Shown here: piece by piece, positions 24,524 through 31,694 of the stretch
Position numbering within the stretch: the first letter of the stretch is position 1
How the letters are laid out: each line of letters starts with the position of its first letter
Assembly (NCBI GenBank): GCA_900766925.1
Contig: CAAFXG010000570.1
Location: 1 to 37,896 of the forward strand
Direction of reading: 5' to 3'
Length of the DNA stretch: 37,896 bases
Source of the DNA: Lachnospiraceae bacterium
GTDB taxonomy: Bacteria; Bacillota; Clostridia; Lachnospirales; Lachnospiraceae
The notes under the pieces: model-generated
The model's input: only the letters and a program-made list of their open reading frames with translations
Databases searched by the model: none
What the model was told of the DNA's origin: nothing
Program-made: the position numbers and the translations under genes

Positions 24524-25234
24524 ATGGTTAACAAATTAGAATCCACCCCTGAATTTACAATTTTATTGCCTTGCTTAAACGAACAGCAAACACTTCCCCT
24601 ATGTATCCGTGAAATCAAGGAATTTCTGTCATCCTCTGATATTTCCGCCGAAATTCTCGTTGTCGATAACGGAAGCACAGACAACTCCCCGGAGCTTGCA
24701 AAAAAACTCGGTTCACGTGTAATACAGGTTGTTAAACAAGGATATGGCAGTGCGCTGATTGGTGGCATACAGGCAGCAAGGGGACGTTATATTATTATGG
24801 GGGATTGTGATTACAGCTACGATTTTTCTGAATTACAGCCCTTCATAGATGCCCTTCGGGCAGGCTATGACTTCGTAATCGGAAACCGCTTTGCCGGCTC
24901 AATGGAGAAGCATGCCATGCCATTTTTACATCAATATTTTGGTGTTCCATTTCTCTCTTTTCTTGGACGGAAACGTTTTCACACCTTCATATATGATTTT
25001 CATTGTGGTTTACGGGGATTTTCTGCATCCTCCATTCGAAGCCTTAACCTTAGATGTACCGGGATGGAATTTGCCTCTGAAATGGTTGCCGGCTACGCAG
25101 CCTCTGATTATAAAATCAAAGAGCTCCCTATTAACTATCGCCGTGACAAAAGAAAAGGTGCCTCCCACCTCCGGACATTTTCCGATGGTGTTCGCCACCT
25201 TTACTTTATTATAACCAAAAAACCTTTAACATAA
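24524..25234 (+). CDS. Family 2 glycosyltransferase (DPM1/polyprenyl-phosphate type)
   Basis: A 236-aa GT-A enzyme. The nucleotide-sugar binding start (FTILLPCLNEQQTL), VVDNGSTDNS (about 46-55) and the DxD motif (GDCDYSYD, D94/D96) match dolichol/polyprenyl-phosphate sugar transferases, as does the later YRRDKRKGASHLRTFSDGVRH, where the R-x-x-G-x-S-(H/K)-L-(R/K) segment is typical. The C-terminal TM helices found in GtrB-like members are absent, so it may work with a separate membrane protein. The polytopic protein at 15960-17318 is one possibility. The ribosome site is weak (GAGAG). It converges on the secreted-protein gene with a 7-bp gap. Confidence 0.88.
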   Translation: MVNKLESTPEFTILLPCLNEQQTLPLCIREIKEFLSSSDISAEILVVDNGSTDNSPELAKKLGSRVIQVVKQGYGSALIGGIQAARGRYIIMGDCDYSYDFSELQPFIDALRAGYDFVIGNRFAGSMEKHAMPFLHQYFGVPFLSFLGRKRFHTFIYDFHCGLRGFSASSIRSLNLRCTGMEFASEMVAGYAASDYKIKELPINYRRDKRKGASHLRTFSDGVRHLYFIITKKPLT

Positions 25235-25241
25235 TTGTTTA

Positions 25242-28200
25242 TTATTGATTCTCAAACGTATAAAAACCATCTTGTCTAACATAGAAGGTTGTATTGCCAC
25301 TATATGTAGTTGCATCACCCTTTACTGTCCATTTTCCCGGACCAAGCTTATATCCATTTCCTGACTCAAGGCTTACTGAACCTCCGGTAGGAACAACGCC
25401 CTTCTCCATCCAATTTACTGCAACATATATTACAACCGAATTCCTGTTACCGGCGTCATCTTCTGCAATAATTTCATAGCATGTTTTTTTATTTTGGGAA
25501 TTAAGCGTAATTATAAATTCATTACCGGTTGGATTCTGGGCAACACCATTAATATATACCTGATTCAGGCAGGAATCCTTAACCACCAGCTCCCGGGTAT
25601 CCGCATAATAGATTTTTCCGTCCTCAACATTTATATATGGTACATTATTCTTTATCTTAATTGCTTCTAAGCTTATCGCATCTGTCTTTTCTCCTGTTGC
25701 CGTCTTCTTAAGATAAATAGTGGAAGCAGCCAAACTTTCCTTGATTGTAAGGCTTTCCTGATATTCTCCATCTAATTCAGTTGCAATCAAATATCCTTTT
25801 GCAGGTTTTACAATTACATCTGATACAAAATATCCGTTGTTTCCCTTTGTTCCGTCTAATGAATATGCTGTAGCAGGTGCTTTAAGATACTTAATTTTAA
25901 AATCTGCCGTTGCAGTAGCTTCACTATAGTCCGCCGTTGCTGCAAAGGTTGCTCTAACAGTGTAAGCACCTACCTCCGTTGGCAGCTCTGTACTATATGC
26001 AGTATCCTCTTCTATAGCTTTTTTATACTCAATAGTAATTGCACCTGAAGTATTTGTATCCGAGTCAGCCTTAGGACTTATTGCTCCTCCATAATATACA
26101 TCAGACATAACAACAGTTCCGCTTCCTGCTCCTTTAACCTTTACTGCTGTTGCCGCACTTGCTCTTTTTACATCAGTTTCCTTGTAACGGAAATACCACG
26201 TACCCTTTTTTATTGTCATTGTATCTAAAGCAGTTACTGCAGTCCATTTTGATGCTGTTTTACTTGCTGCATACTCCATAGCGGTTGTAACACCTGATAC
26301 CTTTTTAACACCGCCTTTCAATTTAGTCGGAGCAGCCTGTGCATCTCTTAATATATTAATAGTTGCACTTACACTATTGCCGGCAATATCCTCCGCCACA
26401 ATAACATAGGCTTCCTCAGACTCTTCAAGCTCGATTGTAAAGGCTGTTCCGTTTACCTTCTGCTTTGTACCATTTATAGTAACCTTGCTAAGCTTTGCAT
26501 CCTTCACAGTAATTTTCTTTTGCTTAGCAACAAATTTATTACCATCCTCCACATTAAGTACAGGAGCACTTCTATCTATATTGATAGCCTCCAGGCTGAC
26601 AGCACCGGTCATCTCACCATCACCATTTTTCAAATAAATGTTTGTTGCGGCTTGTGATGCTGTTACTGTCAGGGTATCCGAATATGTACCGTCAAGCGCT
26701 GTAGATATTGTGCATCCCTCCGCAGGTTTAACCGTAACCTTTGACTTAAAATATCCATTTTTTCCTTTTGTACCTTCCAATGTGTATGGCACAGCAGGCG
26801 CATCAAGATACTTTATTTTAAATTCAGCTGTTGCAGTTGCCACTCCGTACTCTGCCGTAGCAGCATACGTAGCCCTTACAACATAGCTTCCAAGCGCAGT
26901 TGGAGCAGTTGTACTATATTGAGTATCATCATCTGTAGCTTTCTTATACTCAATCGTAGCAGTCTGTCCGGTATTTGTAGATGTGGAAGCTTTCGGGGTC
27001 GGAGACGAACCGTAATTCACATCGCCAATTTCTACTGCAGCCTGACCTTCTCCCTTAACTATTACAGCAGTTGCAGAACTTGCCAGCTTATCATCAGTTT
27101 CCTTATATCTGAAATACCAGGTTCCTTTTTCCATTGCAATTGTGTTTGTATCGGAAGCACCGGTTACTTCTGTCCATACAGCTGCGTCTGCGCTTGCCGC
27201 ATATTCCATGCCGTCTGTGACACCCGACACCTCTTCCACGCCACCGACTAGTCCGGACGGTGCTGTCTGTACACCCTTTATACTTGCAGCAGGAAGTTTA
27301 ACACTCACGTTTCCCGTTTCTTCTCCAAAGGAATAGACAATCTCTATATTTTTCGCATCTATTCTATTTACTGTCAGCGTTCCTGCTCCGGTTTTTGTTG
27401 CTGTATAATCTGTAGGAAAATAATAACCATCCTTTACAATGTACTTTGCAGTTGCCGTCTGACCTGCTAAATATTTACTTGCCGGAAAATCTTTCGAGCA
27501 AGTCATCGTTGTATTATCCACCAATTCTCCGGAAACTGTATGTCCTTTCAAATCACTTAATGTCGCCCCTGTTGCTTCAGTCAGTAAATATGTGTGTTCT
27601 CCATATGTAACCAAAATCTGCGAACCTGTACCCAATGTTATATTTGTTGTATCTGAAACTTCAATTGTACATGAAAGCGCAGAATAATCCCCTGTCAAAT
27701 TTAAGGAATCCGTCACAAGCATGGTTCCTGAACCGCTTATATTAAACTTTCCTGATATAGACTTCACTGCTGCATTACCGCCCATTACAATATAAGCTGT
27801 ATCCGTGGATGTTAGATTATTAATCGTCCCTCCATTAAGCTTAATTGTAGTACCTGGTTCGACAGAAAGAGTTGTAATAGTACCTGTATTTGTAATTGTT
27901 CCTCCTCCTGCATTATATGTAACTATTGTACCTTCATTTATAGTCTCTTCATCGTAATTAGAGATTGAGGTAATGGTTGCCCCCTCTTTGTTTTGTATTA
28001 TACCTGAATATATAATACCAATCTGACTAACTTTACCATAATTTACAATAGTTCCGCCAGAACCATATATAGGCTCTGTCACTATAATAGGATTATTATC
28101 TGCATCCTTTGCTGCTATTGTAAGTGTGCAGTTATTTACATAATACTCACCTGTTGAACCTTCCGATGAACTTTCTGTAATCTCCGTATCAACAGTAATA

Positions 28201-28304
28201 TTAATCGTTTCCGCCAACACACGAAGATTATCCACGCCAAATAATTCTATCACCATGATAACAACCAAGATAAATGCTTTTAGTGAACGAAGTCGTCTCT
28301 CCAT
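25242..28304 (-). CDS. Large secreted repeat protein (putative surface protein)
   Basis: A 1020-aa exported protein. The signal peptide (about 1-31) has a basic start, hydrophobic FILVVIMVIELFGV and a likely cut after VLA. Residues about 50-330 are beta-rich with N/T/G-rich turns. A unit of about 308 residues is then present twice (348-657 and 658-963). Each unit has an EYAAS...W...KGTWYFRYKETD module, a YKKA...TVRATFAAT stretch resembling MBG/YDG-type Ig-like repeats, a GYF...V.VKPA segment and an AEDIAGN/AEDDAGN Big-like end. The final 55 residues are unique. No LPxTG, SLH or choline-binding motif is visible, so anchoring is unclear. The ribosome site is GAGGGTG. Its promoter resembles that of the FecR operon. 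Confidence 0.8.
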   Translation of the reverse strand: MERRLRSLKAFILVVIMVIELFGVDNLRVLAETINITVDTEITESSSEGSTGEYYVNNCTLTIAAKDADNNPIIVTEPIYGSGGTIVNYGKVSQIGIIYSGIIQNKEGATITSISNYDEETINEGTIVTYNAGGGTITNTGTITTLSVEPGTTIKLNGGTINNLTSTDTAYIVMGGNAAVKSISGKFNISGSGTMLVTDSLNLTGDYSALSCTIEVSDTTNITLGTGSQILVTYGEHTYLLTEATGATLSDLKGHTVSGELVDNTTMTCSKDFPASKYLAGQTATAKYIVKDGYYFPTDYTATKTGAGTLTVNRIDAKNIEIVYSFGEETGNVSVKLPAASIKGVQTAPSGLVGGVEEVSGVTDGMEYAASADAAVWTEVTGASDTNTIAMEKGTWYFRYKETDDKLASSATAVIVKGEGQAAVEIGDVNYGSSPTPKASTSTNTGQTATIEYKKATDDDTQYSTTAPTALGSYVVRATYAATAEYGVATATAEFKIKYLDAPAVPYTLEGTKGKNGYFKSKVTVKPAEGCTISTALDGTYSDTLTVTASQAATNIYLKNGDGEMTGAVSLEAINIDRSAPVLNVEDGNKFVAKQKKITVKDAKLSKVTINGTKQKVNGTAFTIELEESEEAYVIVAEDIAGNSVSATINILRDAQAAPTKLKGGVKKVSGVTTAMEYAASKTASKWTAVTALDTMTIKKGTWYFRYKETDVKRASAATAVKVKGAGSGTVVMSDVYYGGAISPKADSDTNTSGAITIEYKKAIEEDTAYSTELPTEVGAYTVRATFAATADYSEATATADFKIKYLKAPATAYSLDGTKGNNGYFVSDVIVKPAKGYLIATELDGEYQESLTIKESLAASTIYLKKTATGEKTDAISLEAIKIKNNVPYINVEDGKIYYADTRELVVKDSCLNQVYINGVAQNPTGNEFIITLNSQNKKTCYEIIAEDDAGNRNSVVIYVAVNWMEKGVVPTGGSVSLESGNGYKLGPGKWTVKGDATTYSGNTTFYVRQDGFYTFENQ
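25416..27263 (-). repeat. Tandem duplication of a 0.9-kb coding unit
   Basis: Two consecutive units (about 26334-27263 and 25416-26333) encode homologous stretches of about 308 residues in the secreted protein. Strongly conserved blocks such as GTWYFRYKETD and EFKIKYLDAPA/DFKIKYLKAPA keep the same spacing. Divergence at the protein level is marked, so the duplication is not recent. Confidence 0.85.
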
Positions 28305-28352
28305 ATATTACACCCTCTCTTATATTTCAAAAATCCTAGCATCTTATGGTAA

Positions 28353-28381
28353 ACTTTAGCAGAACATCAAATATATGTCAA
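28353..28381 (-). promoter_or_regulatory. Promoter of the large secreted protein
   Basis: On the minus strand there is TTGACA (28381-28376), a 17-nt spacer ending TGC, and TAAAGT (28358-28353). The start is expected near 28346, giving a leader of about 42 nt. The spacer and both hexamers are strikingly like the FecR operon promoter. The stretch 28382-28486 upstream is AT-rich with nothing recognisable. Confidence 0.7.
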
Positions 28382-28486
28382 ACAAAATCAAGGTTAATTC
28401 GATTAGTTTTATTTAAATCTCATTTTATCGTCATTTTAACGTCTTTTATTTAAGTTTCCTATATGATAATCCTATAGAGCAAAGAA

Positions 28487-28517
28487 AAGCCCCGGGAATT
28501 CAACATTTCCAGGACTT
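28487..28517 (-). terminator. Terminator downstream of gdhA
   Basis: On the minus strand an imperfect GC-rich stem (AAGTCCTGG pairing with CCCGGGGCTT, including two G-U pairs and a bulge) is followed by TTTTCTTT. It lies about 150 bp beyond the gdhA stop, after a cluster of mini-hairpins. Confidence 0.6.
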
Positions 28518-28559
28518 CTCAAAATCTTTTATTCTATTAAACGAATCACCAAAAACTGT

Positions 28560-28649
28560 TCGCTACGCGACCAACGCACTTCGTGCTTTATATTTTGGGC
28601 GATATACGCTCGGTTAAAACCAAATACTAACTTCGTTCGTGCTTGGTTT
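28560..28649. repeat. Cluster of mini-palindromes in the gdhA 3' region
   Basis: Within 90 bp lie TCGC-TAC-GCGA (28560-28570), GCAC-TTC-GTGC (28576-28586), GCG-ATATA-CGC (28599-28609) and AAC-TTC-GTT (28629-28637). The last is nested in an AAACCAA...TTGGTTT pair (28617-28623 and 28643-28649). On the gdhA transcript the TTC loops read GAA closed by C-G, a very stable triloop type. This local GC and CG richness is unlike the surrounding AT-rich spacer. Confidence 0.65.
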
Positions 28650-28665
28650 ACTTCCTCGCTATAAA

Positions 28666-30027
28666 TTAGCAAACACCCTGAGCTAACATAGCATCTACAA
28701 CCTTCTCGAAACCTGCGATGTTAGCACCTGCTACATAGTCATCATTTCCACCGATTGTCATATTATATCTCTTAGCAGCATCACTGATGTTAGCGTAAAT
28801 TGTCTCCATGATTCCCTTAAGCTTACCATCAACCTCTTCGAATGACCATGAAAGTCTCTCTGAGTTCTGTGACATCTCAAGAGCTGAAGTAGCAACACCA
28901 CCTGCATTAGCAGCCTTACCACCAACAAAAAGAACACCATTCTCCTGAAGATACTTAGTAGCCTCAAGTGTTGTAGGCATGTTAGCACCCTCTGTTACAG
29001 AGATAACACCATTAGCAACGAGCATCTTAGCATCCTCAAGATTAAGCTCATTCTGTGTAGCACAAGGAAGGGCAAGATCACACTTGATTGACCAAACACC
29101 ATGATCCTCTGAGTTCTTCTTCTCATGATATTCAGCAGAAGGACGAGCTGCTGCATACTCAGAAAGACGAGCTCTCTTAACCTCCTTAACCTCCTTAAGA
29201 AGTTCAACATCAATTCCTTCAGGATCATAAATCCAACCTGTGGAATCTGAACATGTTACGCACTTAGCACCTAACTGGTGAGCCTTCTCAATTGCATAGA
29301 TTGCAACATTACCTGCACCTGATACTGCACAAGTCTTACCTGCTATATCAATATCGTGATCCTTGAGTAATGCATTTGTAAGGTATAATAAACCATATCC
29401 TGTTGCCTGTGTACGTGCAAGTGAACCACCCCATGTGAGACCCTTACCTGTAAGCACACCCTCGAACATTCCCTGAATTCTCTTGTACTGACCGAACATG
29501 AATCCAATCTCTCTTGCACCTGTTCCGATATCACCAGCAGGAACATCAATATCAGCACCTATGTATTTACCAAGCTCTGTCATAAAGCTCTGACAGAAAG
29601 CCATAATCTCTCTATCTGACTTACCCTTTGGATCAAAGTCAGAACCACCCTTACCACCGCCGATAGGAAGTGTTGTAAGTGAGTTCTTAAAAATCTGCTC
29701 AAAACCGAGGAACTTAATAATACCAAGGTTTACTGATGGGTGAAGTCTCAAACCTCCCTTGTAAGGTCCAATAGCATTATTGAACTGAACACGGAAGCCT
29801 CTATTAACCTGAACCTGACCATTATCATCTACCCAAGGAACTCTGAACATAATCTGTCTGTCCGGCTCTGTTATTCTTTCCAGAATAGCGTTCTTTCTGT
29901 AAAGCTCCTCGTTAGCATCGATAACAGGTCTTAAAGAATCAAGAACTTCTGTTACAGCCTGTAAAAATTCCGGCTGATCTGCATTTTTCTTCTGTACTAT
30001 CTCGAGTACTTCATCAACATATGACAT
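28666..30027 (-). CDS. gdhA: NADP-type glutamate dehydrogenase
   Basis: A 453-aa hexameric-type glutamate dehydrogenase interconverting 2-oxoglutarate plus ammonia and glutamate. The substrate-binding Lys region (GPYKGGLRLHPSVNLGIIKFLGFEQIFKNSLTTLPIGGGKGGSDF in the family) is represented by the PYKGG, RLHPS, FEQ and GGGKGGSDFDPKG motifs. The Rossmann fold GAGNVAIYA (about 235-243) is present. Cofactor choice (NADP) is inferred from similarity to the bacterial GdhA class. The ATG at 30027 follows GGGGGA at about 8 nt; the frame extends upstream to 30072 without a better site. It lies just downstream of an Lrp-type regulator but has its own promoter. Confidence 0.95.
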   Translation of the reverse strand: MSYVDEVLEIVQKKNADQPEFLQAVTEVLDSLRPVIDANEELYRKNAILERITEPDRQIMFRVPWVDDNGQVQVNRGFRVQFNNAIGPYKGGLRLHPSVNLGIIKFLGFEQIFKNSLTTLPIGGGKGGSDFDPKGKSDREIMAFCQSFMTELGKYIGADIDVPAGDIGTGAREIGFMFGQYKRIQGMFEGVLTGKGLTWGGSLARTQATGYGLLYLTNALLKDHDIDIAGKTCAVSGAGNVAIYAIEKAHQLGAKCVTCSDSTGWIYDPEGIDVELLKEVKEVKRARLSEYAAARPSAEYHEKKNSEDHGVWSIKCDLALPCATQNELNLEDAKMLVANGVISVTEGANMPTTLEATKYLQENGVLFVGGKAANAGGVATSALEMSQNSERLSWSFEEVDGKLKGIMETIYANISDAAKRYNMTIGGNDDYVAGANIAGFEKVVDAMLAQGVC

Positions 30028-30083
30028 TGTAAATTTCCCCCTAGGAATAATATTATTCAGTTGTCTTTGCAACCGACATTACA

Positions 30084-30112
30084 ATTATAGTATATCAACT
30101 TTAGAATGTAAA
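30084..30112 (-). promoter_or_regulatory. Promoter of gdhA
   Basis: On the minus strand there is TTTACA (30112-30107), a 17-nt spacer and TATAAT (30089-30084), with a start near 30077. An A/T-only hairpin (30114-30131, AAAAAAC-TTAG-GTTTTTT) immediately upstream could end the lrp transcript weakly. Confidence 0.75.
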
Positions 30113-30217
30113 GAAAAAACTTAGGTTTTTTTCGTATTTTTTGTATTTGCTTCACAAAATATATTTTAATCTTCAAATAACTTGTTTTTCTCCATTCCAA
30201 TGTGCAATATGTTCCGA

Positions 30218-30682
30218 CTATCTCCAATATTTGCAGCGGTGTTTAACACATGTTGAAAAAACAATCTGGGTTTTGGTCTTACCAAATTTTTGTAATTCAC
30301 CTATAAATTTATCCAACTCAGAAGTAGTAGGAAATCTGACCTCAATAAGCATTGAATAATCCCCGGTTACACAATTACATTCAACAACATTAAGAACACT
30401 GTCTATATACGGATAAAACTCCTCCTTCTGTGTAGGATCAACCTCAAGATTAATAAATGCCTTAATATAATGTCCCATAGCCTCAGGATTAAGCCTTGTT
30501 GTAAATCCCTCCAGTACATTTTCTTCAAGCATCCTGTCTATTCTGGCTCCTACTGCCGTCGGAGACATATAAACCTGCTCAGCAATGTCCTTTAGAGAAG
30601 TTCTTGCATTATCCTGAAGAATCTCAAGAATCTTCTCGTCAATCTTATCCAACTTATAGTACACTAATTCCTTCTTTTCCAT
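30218..30682 (-). CDS. Lrp/AsnC-family transcriptional regulator
   Basis: A 154-aa protein. The N-terminal AsnC-type helix-turn-helix (KIDEKILEILQDNARTSLKDIAEQVYMSPTAVGARIDRM in family form: LDKIDEKILEIL, then TSLKDIAEQ, then SPTAVGARI) precedes a RAM/AsnC ligand domain with alpha/beta pattern (KAFINLEVD, VVECNCVTGDYSMLIEVRF, FSTCVKHRC). The GDYSMLIEV segment is the usual effector-binding region. Such regulators sense amino acids. Its position directly upstream of gdhA suggests control of glutamate or ammonia metabolism, possibly with autoregulation (inference). The AAGGAGA site is 10 nt from the ATG. Confidence 0.9.
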   Translation of the reverse strand: MEKKELVYYKLDKIDEKILEILQDNARTSLKDIAEQVYMSPTAVGARIDRMLEENVLEGFTTRLNPEAMGHYIKAFINLEVDPTQKEEFYPYIDSVLNVVECNCVTGDYSMLIEVRFPTTSELDKFIGELQKFGKTKTQIVFSTCVKHRCKYWR

Positions 30683-30740
30683 ATCTCATGTGTCTCCTTA
30701 TCGTATGATTTATGTCGTAATACAGTAATTCGCTATCTTT

Positions 30741-30768
30741 ATACTACAACTTTTTAAAAATTTGGCAA
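30741..30768 (-). promoter_or_regulatory. Possible promoter of the lrp-type gene
   Basis: On the minus strand there is TTGCCA (30768-30763), a 16-nt spacer and TAGTAT (30746-30741); an overlapping TATAAA at 30743-30738 would give a 19-nt spacer. The start would be near 30734. Both readings are imperfect. Confidence 0.35.
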
Positions 30769-30804
30769 GGATTAAATTTATCCAGATTAATATTATAAGG
30801 GCAT

Positions 30805-30941
30805 AAAATGAACAAAGGCGAGATTCTTATGAACCTCGCCTTTGACATATGCTGATTATTTCATGTCAGTCAATCGTTTGAAAATGGGATTACATTTTCT
30901 ATTATATATGCACTAGGGAGACGATCTCACCGACATGTCAT
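30805..30941 (-). ncRNA. Candidate structured small RNA, about 137 nt
   Basis: A gene-free 422-bp gap (30683-31104) contains a self-contained minus-strand transcription unit. It has a promoter at 30975-30948, a predicted start near 30941 and a GC-rich terminator hairpin at 30844-30813. In between, 30937-30929 pairs with 30870-30862 (9 bp, one G-U) and 30926-30921 pairs with 30877-30872 (6 bp). An asymmetric 21-nt bulge (30920-30900) follows, and a perfect hairpin (30899-30893 with 30886-30880) caps it. I could not match it to a riboswitch or housekeeping RNA I know. A bulged long hairpin is loosely 6S-like but shorter. It might instead be an attenuator leader for the lrp-type gene 120 nt downstream. 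Confidence 0.5.
30813..30844 (-). terminator. Terminator hairpin of the candidate small RNA
   Basis: CAAAGGCGAG (30813-30822) pairs perfectly with 30835-30844. The stem is extended by TTC/GAA after one mismatch and closes on a 4-nt loop. On the minus strand TTCATTTTAT follows, a moderate T tract. Plus-strand downstream sequence is not T-rich, so minus-strand termination is favoured. Confidence 0.7.
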
Positions 30942-30947
30942 GACTTT

Positions 30948-30975
30948 ATTCTAACAAATTCGCGCTTATAGTCAA
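30948..30975 (-). promoter_or_regulatory. Promoter of the candidate small RNA
   Basis: On the minus strand there is TTGACT (30975-30970), a 16-nt spacer and TAGAAT (30953-30948). No ribosome site or open frame follows, supporting a noncoding product. The remaining stretch 30976-31104 shows only AT-rich sequence with a loose GTGGTT/AACCAC pairing. Confidence 0.6.
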
Positions 30976-31104
30976 TACGTCTGAAGGAGTTTGAATTTTT
31001 ATCAAGTAATTAATTATTTTTCTTGTGAAAACTCTGTGGTTATGATTCTAATCCCTAAAAAATCAAGCAAAAACCACTAAAACATCACTTTGACTTGAGA
31101 AAAT

Positions 31105-31566
31105 CTACTTGAATTTATCTATTTCCTCCAGCATGACGTTTTCAAGCCTTGAAATCATCTCCAGCATTTTCAAAAAATCATCTTTTCCAAACCTTTCAAT
31201 GACCTCTCCATAAAACATCATAAGAACCTCATGCTGTTTTTTTACAACTTCCTCGCCCTTCTCGGTAATTATTATATATGTACCTTTTTCTCCCTTACCA
31301 TCATGCTTCCATCTGACCATGCCATTATCCTGTAGTTCTCCAATCATCTTTGAAGCTGTGCTAATCGGAATCTTCAGCTCATCTGCCAAATCTCTCAGAT
31401 AAATTTTTTCTGATTCCTCCTTCTTCTGATTAATACCAAGAATGGATTGCATTGCATTATAATCCAGAATAGAAATATCCTTAAATAAGCTTTTTAAATC
31501 CACCCTTTCAAACAAATATTTTTTTAGTGTCATTTCATTTGTTAAAACGCCTAAATCTTTTTCCAA
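31105..31566 (-). CDS. MarR-family transcriptional regulator
   Basis: A winged-helix regulator of about 153 aa. The DNA-binding region includes IYLRDLADELKIPISTASKMIGELQDNGMVRWKHDGKGEKGTYIIITEKG in family form: helix DLADEL, recognition segment STASKMIGEL, then the wing with KGEKGTY and ITEKGEEVV. Flanking helices form the dimer interface. I chose a TTG start at 31566 because GGGAGG lies 8 nt upstream; an ATG at 31590 and the frame start at 31626 have no suitable site. Length then fits the family (about 140-155 aa). The gene follows the kinase operon by about 130 bp and has its own promoter. Target and ligand unknown. Confidence 0.82.
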   Translation of the reverse strand: MEKDLGVLTNEMTLKKYLFERVDLKSLFKDISILDYNAMQSILGINQKKEESEKIYLRDLADELKIPISTASKMIGELQDNGMVRWKHDGKGEKGTYIIITEKGEEVVKKQHEVLMMFYGEVIERFGKDDFLKMLEMISRLENVMLEEIDKFK

Positions 31567-31631
31567 AATAAATACCTCCCAACATTTCATCCCTACAACA
31601 AATAACCCAATGAGGTTAAATGACAATATCT

Positions 31632-31660
31632 AGTATAACCGAAAACTGCGTATATAACAA
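31632..31660 (-). promoter_or_regulatory. Promoter (and possible operator) of the marR-type gene
   Basis: On the minus strand there is TTGTTA (31660-31655), a 17-nt spacer and TATACT (31637-31632), with a start near 31625. An inverted pair GGTTATA/TTTAACC (31640-31634 and 31620-31614, one mismatch) spans the -10 and start, a plausible autoregulatory operator. Confidence 0.55.
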
Positions 31661-31694
31661 ATTAAAATTCTGTGAACTTTTATTTGTAATTTAC

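Noticed and set aside
24493..24768. Minus-strand 91-codon frame opposite the GT2 gene
   Set aside because: It is antisense to the conserved nucleotide-sugar binding region of GT2 and has no start signals.
30805..30941. 6S RNA or a known riboswitch
   Set aside because: The bulged hairpin is shorter than typical 6S RNA and no riboswitch core I know fits, so I left the family unassigned.
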